64,000 nt of DNA from Taibaiella helva (GTDB lineage: Bacteria > Bacteroidota > Bacteroidia > Chitinophagales > Chitinophagaceae). The DNA lies in NCBI RefSeq assembly GCF_003545695.1, contig NZ_QUZZ01000001.1, positions 248,001 through 312,000 of the forward strand, written 5' to 3'. The notes beneath the pieces are model-generated. The model did not search any database. It worked only from the letters and a program-made list of their open reading frames with translations, and was not told where the DNA came from. Every line of letters begins with the position of its first letter. Position 1 is the stretch's first letter. The translations under genes were made by a program, and so were the position numbers. Positions 52,518-61,344 of the stretch are shown here, one piece after another.

Positions 52518-53120
52518 ATGGAACATCATTTTCAGATAATGGTAGCTGATGCTACGCATTATGGTTTCGCACAGCTTATTTGTGACGAAATGGCTTCTTC
52601 GGCCCAGGCCCGTGGTACCGGCATTGCCCGGCGCAGTCCCGACTATATCGTGGAAAAAATGCGCGAAGGCAAAGCGGTGATCGCTTTCGATAGCCAGGGC
52701 TTCTGGGCCGGCTTCTGCTATGTGGAAAGCTGGAGCCACGGGCAATATGTGGCCAACTCGGGCCTTATCGTGGCGCCCCCTTTTCGTAAATACGGGCTGG
52801 CGCGGCTCATCAAGCAACGCATCTTCGGATTGAGCCGTGAGCTGTACCCGCAAGCCAAGATCTTCGGATTAACTACCGGCCTGGCCGTGATGAAGATCAA
52901 CTCGGAACTGGGCTACGAGCCGGTCACCTATTCCGAGCTCACCCAGGATGAGGCCTTCTGGAAGGGTTGCCAGAGTTGTATCAATTACCCCATCCTCATG
53001 TCCAAAGAACGGAAGAACTGTCTGTGTACCGCGATGCTGTTCGAGCCTGCGGCGCAAAGTGTAGAAGCGCCGCCTGACGCAGAACCTGAGCCGATGTGCC
53101 TCACGGCAGAAATCCTTTAA
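52518..53120 (+). CDS. GNAT acetyltransferase at the head of the arginine operon (candidate N-acylglutamate synthase)
   Basis: A GNAT-fold protein of 200 residues with QIMVADATHYGFAQLICDEMASSAQARGTGIARRS at the start, VIAFDSQGFWAGFCYVESW, and the acetyl-CoA loop LIVAPPFRKYGLARLIKQR. The last third holds a cysteine group (GCQSCINYPIL, NCLCTAM). I take the ATG at 52518. It is the first gene of the cluster, 21 bases before argG. The cluster has argB, argC, argD and argE but no argA or argJ, so an N-acylglutamate synthase is missing; this protein is the natural candidate, and similar GNATs occupy the same place in other Bacteroidota. The activity is inferred from context. Confidence 0.8.
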   Translation: MEHHFQIMVADATHYGFAQLICDEMASSAQARGTGIARRSPDYIVEKMREGKAVIAFDSQGFWAGFCYVESWSHGQYVANSGLIVAPPFRKYGLARLIKQRIFGLSRELYPQAKIFGLTTGLAVMKINSELGYEPVTYSELTQDEAFWKGCQSCINYPILMSKERKNCLCTAMLFEPAAQSVEAPPDAEPEPMCLTAEIL

Positions 53121-53141
53121 CAAACAAGCTAAACAACGATA

Positions 53142-54341
53142 ATGGAAAAAGTAATCCTGGCGTACAGCGGTGGACTCGATACTACCTATTGCGCCTTATA
53201 TCTCAGCAAGGTAATGCAGCTTGAAGTGCATGCCGTAACCGTGAACACCGGCGGCTTTTCTGAAGAAGAGCTGGCTGTATTGCAACAGAAAGCACAGCAG
53301 CTGGGCCTCGCTTCGCATAAAGTGATCGATGTGACCGAAGCCTATTACGACGATTGCATCCGGTACCTCATATACGGGAATATGCTGAAGAACGGCACCT
53401 ATCCGCTGAGCGTGAGCGCCGAGCGGCTGGTACAGGCAATGAGCATTGCGCGGGAAGCGCTGGCTGCGGACGCGGCTTATATAGCCCATGGCAGCACCGG
53501 CGCCGGCAACGACCAGGTGCGCTTCGATGGCGTATTCCAGGCGATGGCGCCGCGCATCAAAATCCTGACGCCCATCAGGGACCAGCAGCTGAGCCGGGAA
53601 GCAGAGATCGCTTTTCTGCGGGAGCAGGGGATCGATATCGACTTTGCCAAAGCGCAATACAGCATCAATAAAGGCTTATGGGGCACCTCCGTTGGCGGCG
53701 CCGAAACACTCACGTCCAACACCTACCTGCCCGAGGAGGCCTGGCCTACGCCGCTGACCGAATCGCTGCCCCTCGAGCTGGCCATCACCTTTGGCAAGGG
53801 ACAGCCGGTGGCGCTTGAAGGTGCTACGTTTGGGCACCCGGCCCTGCTGATCCAGGCGCTGCAGGCTATTGCGCAGCCTTATGGTATCGGCCGCGATATC
53901 CATGTGGGGGACACGATTATCGGGATCAAAGGCAGGGTAGGTTTTGAGGCCGCCGCGCCCATGATCCTGATCAAAGCGCACCAGCTGCTGGAGAAGCATA
54001 CCTTGACCAAATGGCAGATCTACTGGAAGGACCAGTTGAGCACCTGGTATGCCAATTGGCTGCACGAAGGACAATTGCTGGATCCCGTCATGCGGCATAT
54101 TGAAAAATTCCTGGAAGACAGCCAGCAGACGGTGAGCGGTACCGTAAAGGTATTGCTGGAGGCCAGGCACTTTACCTTGCTGGGTATCGATAGCCCGCAT
54201 GACCTGATGAGCAGCCGTTTCGGGAAATACGGAGAAATGAACAACGGCTGGAGCGGTGAAGATGTCAAAGGATTTACGAAGATATTCGGTAACCAGGTCG
54301 CTATTTTTCACCAGGTCAATCAAACAGTACATCATGATTAA
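53142..54341 (+). CDS. argG: Argininosuccinate synthase
   Basis: A 399-residue ATP-dependent ligase that joins citrulline and aspartate. The ATP pyrophosphatase loop is AYSGGLDTTY (residues 7-16), followed by AHGSTGAGNDQVRF and the central SINKGLWGTSVGGAE; KYGEMNNGWSGEDVKGF is near the C-terminus. It lies early in the operon, out of pathway order, as in other Bacteroidota arginine clusters. Its last eight bases overlap the argC start, so the two are translationally coupled. Confidence 0.96.
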   Translation: MEKVILAYSGGLDTTYCALYLSKVMQLEVHAVTVNTGGFSEEELAVLQQKAQQLGLASHKVIDVTEAYYDDCIRYLIYGNMLKNGTYPLSVSAERLVQAMSIAREALAADAAYIAHGSTGAGNDQVRFDGVFQAMAPRIKILTPIRDQQLSREAEIAFLREQGIDIDFAKAQYSINKGLWGTSVGGAETLTSNTYLPEEAWPTPLTESLPLELAITFGKGQPVALEGATFGHPALLIQALQAIAQPYGIGRDIHVGDTIIGIKGRVGFEAAAPMILIKAHQLLEKHTLTKWQIYWKDQLSTWYANWLHEGQLLDPVMRHIEKFLEDSQQTVSGTVKVLLEARHFTLLGIDSPHDLMSSRFGKYGEMNNGWSGEDVKGFTKIFGNQVAIFHQVNQTVHHD

Positions 54342-55302
54342 AGCAGGTATTGCCGGCGCGGCGGGATATACCGGCGGCGAGCTGCTGCGGGTCCTGCTGC
54401 AGCATCCGGAAGTGGAGATCGCCTTCGCACACAGCCGGAGCCAGGCCGGACAGCCGCTAAGCAAGGTGCATGGTGACTTGCTGGGAGAAACGGCGCTTAC
54501 CTTCTCCGGTGGGCCGGATGCTGATATCGATGTGCTGTTCCTCTGTCTCGGACATGGTGAGAGCGCAGCCTTCCTGGAGCAGAACACCGTACCACAAGGC
54601 GTGAAGCTGATCGATCTTTCGCAGGACTTCCGGCTGAAGGCCCGCAATGTCCGGGGGGGCAGGACATTTGTCTACGGCCTTCCCGAAAGGAACCGGGAGC
54701 GGATCGCAGCAGCAGACAGCATTGCCAATCCCGGCTGCTTTGCTACAGCCCTGCAGCTGGGCCTGCTGCCCCTGGTCAGCCAGGGGTTTGCGGGTGAGGT
54801 ACATGCTACGGGGATTACCGGCGCCACCGGTGCGGGACAGAAGCTGGCAGAGAGCAGTCACTTTGCATGGCGCAATAACAACATACAGGCCTATAAAAGC
54901 CTGCAGCACCAGCACCTGGCCGAGATCGACGAACAGCAGGCGGAAGCAGGCGGGACTGCACATATTCATTTTGTACCCTGGCGCGGCGACTTTGCGCGCG
55001 GCATCTTCGTATCCCAGCAATTGCGTACCACACTGTCATTGGATGAGCTGAACAACTTGTACGAAACCTGGTATGCTACACATCCTTTCACGGTATTGAG
55101 CAGCAGGCCCATCCATATGAAGCAGGCGGTCAACACCAACAAATGCTTTGTTCATATCGAGCAGGCAGAAGGACAAACGGTGATCCATACGGCCATCGAT
55201 AACCTGCTGAAAGGTGCGTCGGGACAGGCAGTACAGAATATGAACCTGATGTTTGGTCTGCCGGAAACCACCGGCCTCCATCTGAAGGCCAGCTATTTTT
55301 AA
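54334..55302 (+). CDS. argC: N-acyl-gamma-glutamyl-phosphate reductase
   Basis: A 322-residue NADPH-dependent reductase. GIAGAAGYTGGELLRVL is the nucleotide-binding start, and the catalytic Cys is in NPGCFATALQLGLLPL; GITGATGAGQK and HIHFVPWRGDFARGIFV follow. It reduces the phosphate made by ArgB to the semialdehyde. The start at 54334 overlaps the argG stop in the form ATGATTAA; a longer in-frame version from 54256 would extend far into argG and lacks a family match. Confidence 0.96.
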   Translation: MIKAGIAGAAGYTGGELLRVLLQHPEVEIAFAHSRSQAGQPLSKVHGDLLGETALTFSGGPDADIDVLFLCLGHGESAAFLEQNTVPQGVKLIDLSQDFRLKARNVRGGRTFVYGLPERNRERIAAADSIANPGCFATALQLGLLPLVSQGFAGEVHATGITGATGAGQKLAESSHFAWRNNNIQAYKSLQHQHLAEIDEQQAEAGGTAHIHFVPWRGDFARGIFVSQQLRTTLSLDELNNLYETWYATHPFTVLSSRPIHMKQAVNTNKCFVHIEQAEGQTVIHTAIDNLLKGASGQAVQNMNLMFGLPETTGLHLKASYF

Positions 55303-55319
55303 CCGGCTAAAAAGACCTC

Positions 55320-56456
55320 ATGAAATTATTTGAAGTATATCCCCAGCAGGAAGTCGTGATCCAAAAAGCCAAAGGCGTTTTCGTCTGGGACGATAAAGAT
55401 AACCGCTATCTCGACATGTATGGCGGACATGCCGTGATCTCTATAGGGCACACGCATCCGTATTATGTGGCGCAGCTTACAGCGCAGCTGGGCAAGATCG
55501 GCTTCTACAGCAATGCCGTCCGTATGCCGCTCCAGGAGGCGCTTGCGGAAAAGTTGGGACAGGTGAGCGGCCGGCCGGATTACAGCCTGTTCCTGTGTAA
55601 CTCCGGCGCAGAGGCGAATGAGAATGCCTTGAAGCTGGCTTCTTTTCACAATGGTAGGGAAAAGGTGCTGGCTTTTGACAAGGCCTTTCATGGCCGTACC
55701 TCGCTGGCCGTAGCCGCTACAGACAATTCCTCAATCGTAGCGCCCGTCAACGCTACGGATAAGATCCGTTTCCTGCCCTTCAATGATGAAGAAGCCCTGG
55801 AGCAGCACTTCCGGCAGGAAGGTAACCAGTTGTCTTCCGTTATCATTGAAGGTATACAAGGCGTAGGGGGCATCCGGGTGGCCCATCCGGCTTTCCTGCA
55901 GCTGCTGCGCCGCCTTTGCGACGAATACGGCGTGCTGCTGATAGCAGATAGCGTGCAATGCGGCTATGGCCGCAGCGGCCGCTTTTTCTCCCACGACCAT
56001 GCCGGTTTTGACGCCGATATCTATACGATGGCAAAGGGTATGGGCAACGGCTTCCCTATCGGTGGCATCCTTATTGCACCACACATCAAAGCAAAGATGG
56101 GCATGCTGGGTACTACTTTCGGCGGCAGTCACCTGGCCTGTGTCGCTGCGCTCTCGGTGCTCGAAGTGATCGAAAAGGAAAGCCTGATGCAGAACGCAGC
56201 GACTATAGGCGCCTACCTGCAGGAGGAGCTAGCACAGCTGCCGGGCGTAATGCAGGTAAGAGGTAGGGGGCTGATGGTCGGCTTCGATGTGCCGGGCCGG
56301 CAGGCCGGGCTGCGCCATGAGCTTTTGTTCGGACAGCATGTATTTACAGGCGAAGCGAAGCCTGATGCGATAAGACTTTTGCCGCCGCTCTGCCTCAGCA
56401 AGGAAGAGGCCGTTCTTTTTCTTGATGCGCTGAAGGCAGCATTGGCGAAGGTGTAA
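55320..56456 (+). CDS. argD: N-acylornithine aminotransferase
   Basis: A 378-residue PLP enzyme of the class III aminotransferases. The lysine is in YTMAKGMGNGFPIGG; SGAEANENALKLA, FHGRTSLAVAAT, IIEGIQGVGGIRV and DSVQCGYGRSGRFF are typical. It converts the acyl-glutamate semialdehyde to acyl-ornithine. It starts 17 bases after the argC stop. The product must match the acyl group recognised by the transcarbamylase next to it. Confidence 0.95.
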   Translation: MKLFEVYPQQEVVIQKAKGVFVWDDKDNRYLDMYGGHAVISIGHTHPYYVAQLTAQLGKIGFYSNAVRMPLQEALAEKLGQVSGRPDYSLFLCNSGAEANENALKLASFHNGREKVLAFDKAFHGRTSLAVAATDNSSIVAPVNATDKIRFLPFNDEEALEQHFRQEGNQLSSVIIEGIQGVGGIRVAHPAFLQLLRRLCDEYGVLLIADSVQCGYGRSGRFFSHDHAGFDADIYTMAKGMGNGFPIGGILIAPHIKAKMGMLGTTFGGSHLACVAALSVLEVIEKESLMQNAATIGAYLQEELAQLPGVMQVRGRGLMVGFDVPGRQAGLRHELLFGQHVFTGEAKPDAIRLLPPLCLSKEEAVLFLDALKAALAKV

Positions 56457-56487
56457 TTTTTTTAACCAAATCTCATTATCATAGACA

Positions 56488-57450
56488 GTGAAGCAATTTA
56501 TTTCTGTTGCAGATGCCCCGGGCGTCGATCCGTTGATCGAAGCGGCCCTGGCCTACAAGGCCGATCCTTTGCGCGATAAGGAGCTTGGTCGTGGCAAGCG
56601 CGTGGGCCTGCTTTTTTTCAACGCCAGCCTGCGTACACGCATCAGCACACAGGTAGCGGCGCAGCAGCTGGGTATGGAAGCGATCGTATTCAATACGGGT
56701 ACAGAAGGCTGGGCGCTGGAGTTTGCCGATGAGGTGGTGATGAATGGCCATACGGTGGAGCATATCAAAGATGCGGCGCCCGTGCTGGGCGCTTACTTCG
56801 ATATCCTCTGCATCCGTGCTTTTCCTTCGCTCAGCGACAAAGAAAAAGATTACAGCGAGTATATCCTGCAGCAGTTCATCAGGTATGCCGGTATCCCGGT
56901 GATAAGCCTGGAGAGTGCTACGCTGCATCCGTTGCAGTCGCTGGCCGATATGATCACCATCAAAGAGCATATAAGCCCGGCCAGAGCCAAGGTGGTGCTG
57001 ACCTGGGCGCCGCATATCAAAGCGACGCCGCAATGCGTAGCCAACAGCTTTGCGCAATGGGCCAATGCCTGGGACCAGGTTGCGCTGACGGTAGCCTGCC
57101 CCGAGGGCTATCAATTGGATGAAGCCTTTACTGCGGGCGCTACGGTCACTACCGACCAGGAAGCCGCTTTGGCAAATGCCGATTTTATCTATGTCAAAAA
57201 CTGGAGCAGCTACCGGGAGTACGGGCAGGTATTGCCTGTGGCCGAAGACTGGATGCTTACAGAAGAACAGCTGAGGCAGGCGCCGGGTGCGAAGATCATG
57301 CACTGTCTTCCCGTACGGAGGGACCTGGAGCTGGCAGCAGCGCTGCTTGACAGTGACCGCAGCCTGGTAACGAAGCAGGCCGCCAACAGGGTATGGAGCG
57401 CACAGGCTGTGCTGGCCTCCGTCTTAAACACCATAAACAGCAAGACATGA
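56488..57450 (+). CDS. argF': N-acylornithine carbamoyltransferase (acetyl- or succinyl-ornithine type)
   Basis: A 320-residue transcarbamylase with a GTG start. The carbamoyl-phosphate loop is FFNASLRTRIST (43-54) rather than STRTR, and GWALEF at 74-79 and the C-terminal MHCLPVRRD are as in N-acylornithine enzymes, so the pathway carbamoylates an acylated ornithine. In the B. fragilis enzyme residue 90 is Pro (succinyl-ornithine), while X. campestris has Glu at the matching place (acetyl-ornithine); here residue 90 in HTVEHIKDA is Val, so the acyl group cannot be read off. Its stop overlaps the argB start as ATGA. Confidence 0.93.
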   Translation: MKQFISVADAPGVDPLIEAALAYKADPLRDKELGRGKRVGLLFFNASLRTRISTQVAAQQLGMEAIVFNTGTEGWALEFADEVVMNGHTVEHIKDAAPVLGAYFDILCIRAFPSLSDKEKDYSEYILQQFIRYAGIPVISLESATLHPLQSLADMITIKEHISPARAKVVLTWAPHIKATPQCVANSFAQWANAWDQVALTVACPEGYQLDEAFTAGATVTTDQEAALANADFIYVKNWSSYREYGQVLPVAEDWMLTEEQLRQAPGAKIMHCLPVRRDLELAAALLDSDRSLVTKQAANRVWSAQAVLASVLNTINSKT

Positions 57451-58235
57451 ACAAGCAAAGGATAACGATAGTCAAGATCGGCGGCAACGTGATCGATGAA
57501 GAGCGGGACCTACAGCTTTTTCTCCGGTCCTATGCGCAGCTGGAAGGCTTGAAGATCCTGGTGCATGGCGGCGGGAAGCTGGCTACACAGCTGGCGACGC
57601 AGCTTGGCGTACCGCAGCAGATGATCGGCGGCCGCCGTGTGACCGATGCCGCTACACTCAAGATCATTACGATGGTCTACGCAGGGTATATCAACAAGAA
57701 CATTGTAGCGCAGCTGCAGGTCCTCGGTTGCCCGGCCGTCGGGCTATGCGGCGCCGATGCGAACCTGCTGCAGGCGGTTAAACGAGAGGGAGCGACGCAC
57801 GACTATGGCTTTGCCGGCGATGTACAGCAGGTCAATGCAGTGGCGCTGAAGCAGCTGCTGCAGCAGGATTTCAGCCTGGTGATCGCGCCGGTAACGCACG
57901 ATAAGCAGGGGCAGCTGCTCAATACCAATGCCGATACTGTAGCCCGTGAAATCGCCCTGGCTTTGCAGCGGTATTATGAAGTAAGCCTGCTGTATTGCTT
58001 CGAGAAGAATGGCGTAATGATGGACGTCAACGATGAGCGAAGCAATATGAAAAGCCTGGACCGCGCGACCTTGCAACAATTGATTGCCGGGGGACAGGTC
58101 TATGAAGGCATGCTGCCCAAGCTGGAGAACGCTTTTGCGGCGGCCAACGGCGGGGTGCAGCAGGTGCAGATCGGCCACTGGAGCCATATTGAGGCAATGC
58201 AGGCCGGAACATCAGGAACCGCGATCAGGAATTAA
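57447..58235 (+). CDS. argB: N-acylglutamate kinase
   Basis: A 262-residue amino-acid kinase. The phosphate-binding motifs are VKIGGNVID (residues 9-17) and LVHGGGKLATQLA; GLCGADANLLQAVKR and LNTNADTVAREIALALQ follow. It phosphorylates N-acetyl- or N-succinyl-glutamate. The start at 57447 overlaps the argF' stop. A few residues in the usual pattern are changed (KIGGN for the common KIGGS/KYGGN; the Lys is kept). Confidence 0.95.
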   Translation: MNKQRITIVKIGGNVIDEERDLQLFLRSYAQLEGLKILVHGGGKLATQLATQLGVPQQMIGGRRVTDAATLKIITMVYAGYINKNIVAQLQVLGCPAVGLCGADANLLQAVKREGATHDYGFAGDVQQVNAVALKQLLQQDFSLVIAPVTHDKQGQLLNTNADTVAREIALALQRYYEVSLLYCFEKNGVMMDVNDERSNMKSLDRATLQQLIAGGQVYEGMLPKLENAFAAANGGVQQVQIGHWSHIEAMQAGTSGTAIRN

Positions 58236-58240
58236 AGTAT

Positions 58241-59320
58241 ATGGAGCAACTATTTCACAAAGCCGTAGCGCTATTGCAGCAACTGATCCGTATTCCTTCT
58301 TTCAGCAAGGAAGAGGAGGGAACTGCACAGTACCTGCAGCAATACCTGGAAAGCGAAGGCATTGTCACCGAACGAAGCGGCAATAACATTATTGCCTGGA
58401 GCAAAAACTTCAATTCTGCTAAGCCCACGTTGCTGCTCAACTCGCATCACGATACGGTAAAACCTGCTGCCGGGTATACTTTCGACCCCTTCGATCCCCG
58501 CATCGTTGACGGCCGTCTGTACGGGTTGGGCAGCAACGATGCCGGCGCCGCACTGGTCAGTCTTGCACAAGCCTTTGTACATCTGCATAAAGAAGCTATC
58601 GGCTGTAACCTTGTCCTGGCAGCCACTGCAGAGGAAGAGATATCGGGCAGCGGCGGTATCGTATCGGTGCTGCCGGCATTGGGTACCATCGACTGCGCTA
58701 TCGTAGGAGAGCCGACGTTGCTGCAGATGGCAGTGGCCGAGCGGGGATTGATGGTGGTCGATGCAGCGGCTTATGGTGTGGCCGGTCATGCTGCGCGGCG
58801 CGAAGGCGCTAATGCAATCGATAAGGCACTGCGGGATATCGCCTGGTTACATGGACATCGTTTCGAAAAGGATTCTGACCTGCTGGGGCCGGTAACGGCA
58901 CAGGTAACCGTGATCGAAACGCCCAATAAGCAGCACAACATGGTACCCGACCTTTGCCGCTTCACGGTCGATATCCGCTTGAATGAGCAGTACACGCATG
59001 AGGAAATATTGCAAGAGCTGCGGCAGCATATGCAGTCGGAGCTGCAGCCGCGCAGCATGCGGTTACGCAGCTCCATCATCAAAGCGGATCATCCACTGGT
59101 GCGGGCCGGCCGGCAGCTGGGAATGACGGCTTATGGTTCTCCTACATTGTCCGACAAGGCGCTGATGCCTTTCCCGGCGCTGAAGCTGGGACCGGGCGAT
59201 TCGGCGCGTAGCCATACTGCTGATGAATATGTTTACCTGGAGGAGATCCGAAAGGGTATTGCTGCGTACATCGATCTGATCAGGGCTTATGCCGGAAGGG
59301 ATTCCAGGCACCAGGTATGA
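58241..59320 (+). CDS. argE: N-acylornithine/citrulline deacylase (M20 family)
   Basis: A 359-residue M20 metallohydrolase. Zinc ligands are in NSHHDTVKP (His and Asp), YGLGSNDAGAAL (bridging Asp) and TAEEEISGSGG (the Glu pair); the C-terminal His is in DSARSHTADEYV. It removes the acyl group, probably from acylcitrulline, since the transcarbamylase acts on acylated ornithine. It starts five bases after argB. Its last residues (SRHQV) run into the repeat element that fills the gap to argH. Confidence 0.93.
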   Translation: MEQLFHKAVALLQQLIRIPSFSKEEEGTAQYLQQYLESEGIVTERSGNNIIAWSKNFNSAKPTLLLNSHHDTVKPAAGYTFDPFDPRIVDGRLYGLGSNDAGAALVSLAQAFVHLHKEAIGCNLVLAATAEEEISGSGGIVSVLPALGTIDCAIVGEPTLLQMAVAERGLMVVDAAAYGVAGHAARREGANAIDKALRDIAWLHGHRFEKDSDLLGPVTAQVTVIETPNKQHNMVPDLCRFTVDIRLNEQYTHEEILQELRQHMQSELQPRSMRLRSSIIKADHPLVRAGRQLGMTAYGSPTLSDKALMPFPALKLGPGDSARSHTADEYVYLEEIRKGIAAYIDLIRAYAGRDSRHQV

Positions 59321-59378
59321 CGTATCAGGTATCAAGTATTCCCTTCCTATACCTAATGCTTAATACCACCTACAATTT

Positions 59379-59410
59379 CTAACCTTTTATATCTAACATC
59401 TAATATCTAA
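59379..59410 (+). repeat. Heptamer repeats upstream of argH
   Basis: TCTAACC, TTTTATA (degenerate), TCTAACA, TCTAATA, TCTAA run in tandem, ending seven bases before the argH start. The 97-base gap also begins with TATCAGGTATCAAGTATT, which has a counterpart in the hmuV-hmuS gap. The array matches that at 28843-28877 in the same orientation to the downstream gene. Confidence 0.75.
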
Positions 59411-59417
59411 ACAAACT

Positions 59418-60725
59418 ATGAAACTCTGGCAAAAAGACCATACGGATACTGCTGGGCTTGTAGAACAGTTTACTGTAGGGAGAGACAAAGATTTTGACCT
59501 GTTGCTGGCGGAGGCCGATGTGCAGGGATCGCTGGCGCATACGGCTATGCTGTGCTATGTGGGTTTATTGACAGCAGACGAGCTGGAGCAGATCCATAAA
59601 GGATTGCACCATATCGGGCAGCAGATCGCCGAGGGAGCATTCCGTATCGCTACGGAGGTGGAAGATGTGCATTCGCAGATCGAGCTGCAGCTGACGCAGG
59701 AGATAGGAGAGGCAGGTAAGAAAATACATAGCGGCCGCAGCCGTAACGACCAGGTGGCCGTGGCGATCAAGCTCTTTCTGAAGAAGGAGATCAAAGAGAT
59801 CGCCGGCCTGGCTGCAACATTGTTCGACGAGCTGCAGGGTTTAAGTGAGCGGTATCGTTATCACCTGCTGCCCGGCTATACACATTTGCAGGTGGCTATG
59901 CCTTCCTCTTTCGGTCTTTGGTTCGGCGCTTATGCCGAAAGCCTGGTCGATGACCTGGAGCTGCTGGCCGCAGCTTATAAGATAACGGATAAAAATCCCC
60001 TGGGCAGCGGCGCGGGCTATGGTTCCTCCTTCCCGCTCGACAGGCAGCTGACCACAACGCTGCTGCAGCTGGGCGACCTGCACTATAATGCGGTCTATGC
60101 GCAAATGAGCCGGGGTAAGACGGAGCGCTTTGTGGCCACCGGGATCGCGGCTCTGGGCGCCACGCTGGCGCGGCTCTCAATGGACATCTGCCTTTTCATG
60201 AACCAGAACTTCAGCTTTATCCGCTTCCCCGAAGCCTTGACTACGGGCAGCAGCATTATGCCGCATAAGAAGAATCCTGACCTGTTTGAACTGGTAAGGG
60301 GAAAAGGTAACCGGTTGCAATCGATACCCAACGAGCTGGCCCTGCTGACGACCAACCTGCCTTCGGGCTACCACAGGGAGCTACAGCTCACCAAGGAGGT
60401 CCTGTTCCCGGCAATAGAAACGCTTAAGGATTGTTTCCGTATCCTGAGCTTTGCTTTGCCCCAGGTACAGGTAAAGGAAGGTATACTGGAAGATCCGGCA
60501 TACCGCTATTTGTTTACGGTCGAAGCGGTGAACGATAAGGTGCGTGAGGGCATGCCTTTCCGGGAGGCTTACCGCGCCGTAGGCAACAGCGTGGAGCAAG
60601 GCAGCTTTGCTTACGAAGGATTCGACCCTGCGCGGCATACACACGAAGGGTCTATGGGCAACCTATGCAACCCGGAGATTGCGGCTGCCATGAAAAAAGT
60701 ATTGCAGCAATTTGCGCTGGTATAG
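59418..60725 (+). CDS. argH: Argininosuccinate lyase
   Basis: A 435-residue member of the fumarase/aspartase superfamily. The catalytic loop is GSSIMPHKKNPDLFELVRGK; SGRSRNDQVA, YTHLQVAMP and NPLGSGAGYGSSFPLDR are typical. It splits argininosuccinate into arginine and fumarate, completing the pathway. It is the last gene of the arginine operon and ends ten bases before the convergent Crp-like gene, with no room for a separate terminator. Confidence 0.96.
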   Translation: MKLWQKDHTDTAGLVEQFTVGRDKDFDLLLAEADVQGSLAHTAMLCYVGLLTADELEQIHKGLHHIGQQIAEGAFRIATEVEDVHSQIELQLTQEIGEAGKKIHSGRSRNDQVAVAIKLFLKKEIKEIAGLAATLFDELQGLSERYRYHLLPGYTHLQVAMPSSFGLWFGAYAESLVDDLELLAAAYKITDKNPLGSGAGYGSSFPLDRQLTTTLLQLGDLHYNAVYAQMSRGKTERFVATGIAALGATLARLSMDICLFMNQNFSFIRFPEALTTGSSIMPHKKNPDLFELVRGKGNRLQSIPNELALLTTNLPSGYHRELQLTKEVLFPAIETLKDCFRILSFALPQVQVKEGILEDPAYRYLFTVEAVNDKVREGMPFREAYRAVGNSVEQGSFAYEGFDPARHTHEGSMGNLCNPEIAAAMKKVLQQFALV

Positions 60726-60735
60726 GCAACCGCGC

Positions 60736-61344
60736 TCAGGCTTTGCTTTCCAGGGCAGGCTCTTTCCTGCGGGTCGCCATTTTTTTCCGGTTACGGCTCA
60801 GGGTTTCCGGCTTGATGCCCAGGTAGGAGGCGATCATATGTTGCGGTACTCTTTGCACAATATCCGGATAGGTGTTCACGAACATGCGGTACTTATCCTC
60901 GGCAAAATGAGTGAGGTAATTGATGACGCGCATGTGCAGGGCACGAAGCCTTTTCTGCATGGCCACCCGGAAATATTTTTCAAGCTTGGGTACCTGCACC
61001 AGCAGCTTCTGGTAAATTTCCCGGTCGATAAGGAGTACTTCCGAATGTTCCAGCGCATCGATATTGTACAGGGCCTCCATATCTTCCAGCTGGTGAAAGC
61101 TATCGGGGATCCAGCTGCCCTCGGGGGCAAACTGGATCACATGCTCCATATCCTTCTCTCCTTTGAGGTAAGCACGAAGCATACCTTTCTCTACAAAAAA
61201 GAGATGACGGAAGACCTCGCCAAACTGCATCAGGTATTGGCGCTTACGGAGTTTTTTTACAATGAACGAAGCTTTAATGATATCTTCTTCCGCTTTGCTC
61301 AGCACTACTTCCTTGCCGATGTCAGCGATCAACAACTCCATCAT
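60736..61344 (-). CDS. Crp/Fnr-family regulator
   Basis: A 202-residue regulator with a cyclic-nucleotide-binding-type barrel ([41 protein letters not shown]) and a short winged-helix end ([26 protein letters not shown]). This shape, with the [14 protein letters not shown] recognition helix, is typical of Bacteroidota Crp-like proteins. The start at 61344 overlaps the stop of the DUF3050 gene as ATGA, so both are made together. An in-frame extension upstream lies wholly within that gene and is not likely. Confidence 0.9.
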   Translation of the reverse strand: MMELLIADIGKEVVLSKAEEDIIKASFIVKKLRKRQYLMQFGEVFRHLFFVEKGMLRAYLKGEKDMEHVIQFAPEGSWIPDSFHQLEDMEALYNIDALEHSEVLLIDREIYQKLLVQVPKLEKYFRVAMQKRLRALHMRVINYLTHFAEDKYRMFVNTYPDIVQRVPQHMIASYLGIKPETLSRNRKKMATRRKEPALESKA

